Positions 63,937 through 64,000 of a stretch of 64,000 bases of DNA are shown piece after piece. Location of the stretch: the NCBI RefSeq assembly GCF_015191005.1, contig NZ_CP040442.1, positions 3,410,001-3,474,000 of the forward strand, in the 5' to 3' direction. The first letter of the stretch is position 1. The number at the start of each line of letters is the position of its first letter. The translations under genes and the position numbers were made by a program. The DNA comes from Kaistella flava (ex Peng et al. 2021) (lineage in GTDB: Bacteria > Bacteroidota > Bacteroidia > Flavobacteriales > Weeksellaceae). The notes beneath the pieces are model-generated. The model saw only the letters and a program-made list of their open reading frames with translations. It had not been told where the DNA came from and did no database searches.

Positions 63937-64000
63937 AAATTTAATTAGGAGCGTGTTTAAAAATAATATTAACACATTACTTACATAAATTTAGTTTTTA

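Overview
The window is chromosomal DNA of a low-GC Bacteroidota bacterium, most likely a Flavobacteriales/Weeksellaceae member (Chryseobacterium, Kaistella or Epilithonimonas type). Pointers are several secreted proteins with type IX secretion (T9SS) C-terminal sorting domains, Bacteroidota-type promoters (TTTG, 17-23 nt, TAnnTTTG), a PafA-like alkaline phosphatase, a Bacteroidota-type nucleoid-associated protein and weak ribosome binding sites. No rRNA, tRNA or CRISPR array was seen.

Bases 1-18,600 form a defence and mobile-gene island. It opens with a left-truncated nuclease-like gene, then hsdM, rhuM and an hsdS locus organised as an invertible shufflon: two hsdS 5' halves, two hsdS 3' cassettes, four copies of a 16-bp recombination site and a tyrosine recombinase between them. 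After a relic of a GHKL ATPase gene comes a tight four-gene operon (7784-15045): an SF2 helicase with a possible C-terminal nuclease, a small P-loop NTPase, a STAS-like/GHKL ATPase and a large protein with two phosphoribosyltransferase-like modules. I do not recognise this set as a named system; it is the best candidate for an undescribed conflict system, and a 29-bp inverted repeat overlaps its likely promoter. Next is a graveyard of hipB, hipS, hipA and rhuM fragments, several carrying palindromes, then an intact tripartite hipB-hipS-hipT toxin-antitoxin module.

Bases 18,800-36,800 are dominated by the cell surface. Three T9SS cargo genes lie on the minus strand (two large paralogues with SDGTxxGT repeats flanking an FG-GAP protein). 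A TPR protein, a nucleoid-associated protein, a PAP2 phosphatase and an Fpg/Nei-like protein follow. A 1982-residue DUF3494 adhesin comes last, built of near-identical DNA repeats (eight units of 210 bp and three of 198 bp). An IS1182-like element with a frameshifted transposase follows at 37,169-38,914.

Bases 38,900-64,000 are mostly core metabolism: cysE-cysK, mdh, a DUF885 peptidase-like protein, pafA-like phosphatase, DUF4136 lipoprotein, a D-cysteine desulfhydrase-like enzyme, a glucosaminidase, hemL, an old yellow enzyme, a stress pair (DUF892 ferritin-like protein plus large catalase), cytidine deaminase, Ppx/GppA, a metallophosphoesterase, truA and an ABC exporter. The intergenic spaces here hold short imperfect repeats that recur within the window in direct and inverted orientation, plus relics of a PIN-domain gene and a second DUF892 gene.
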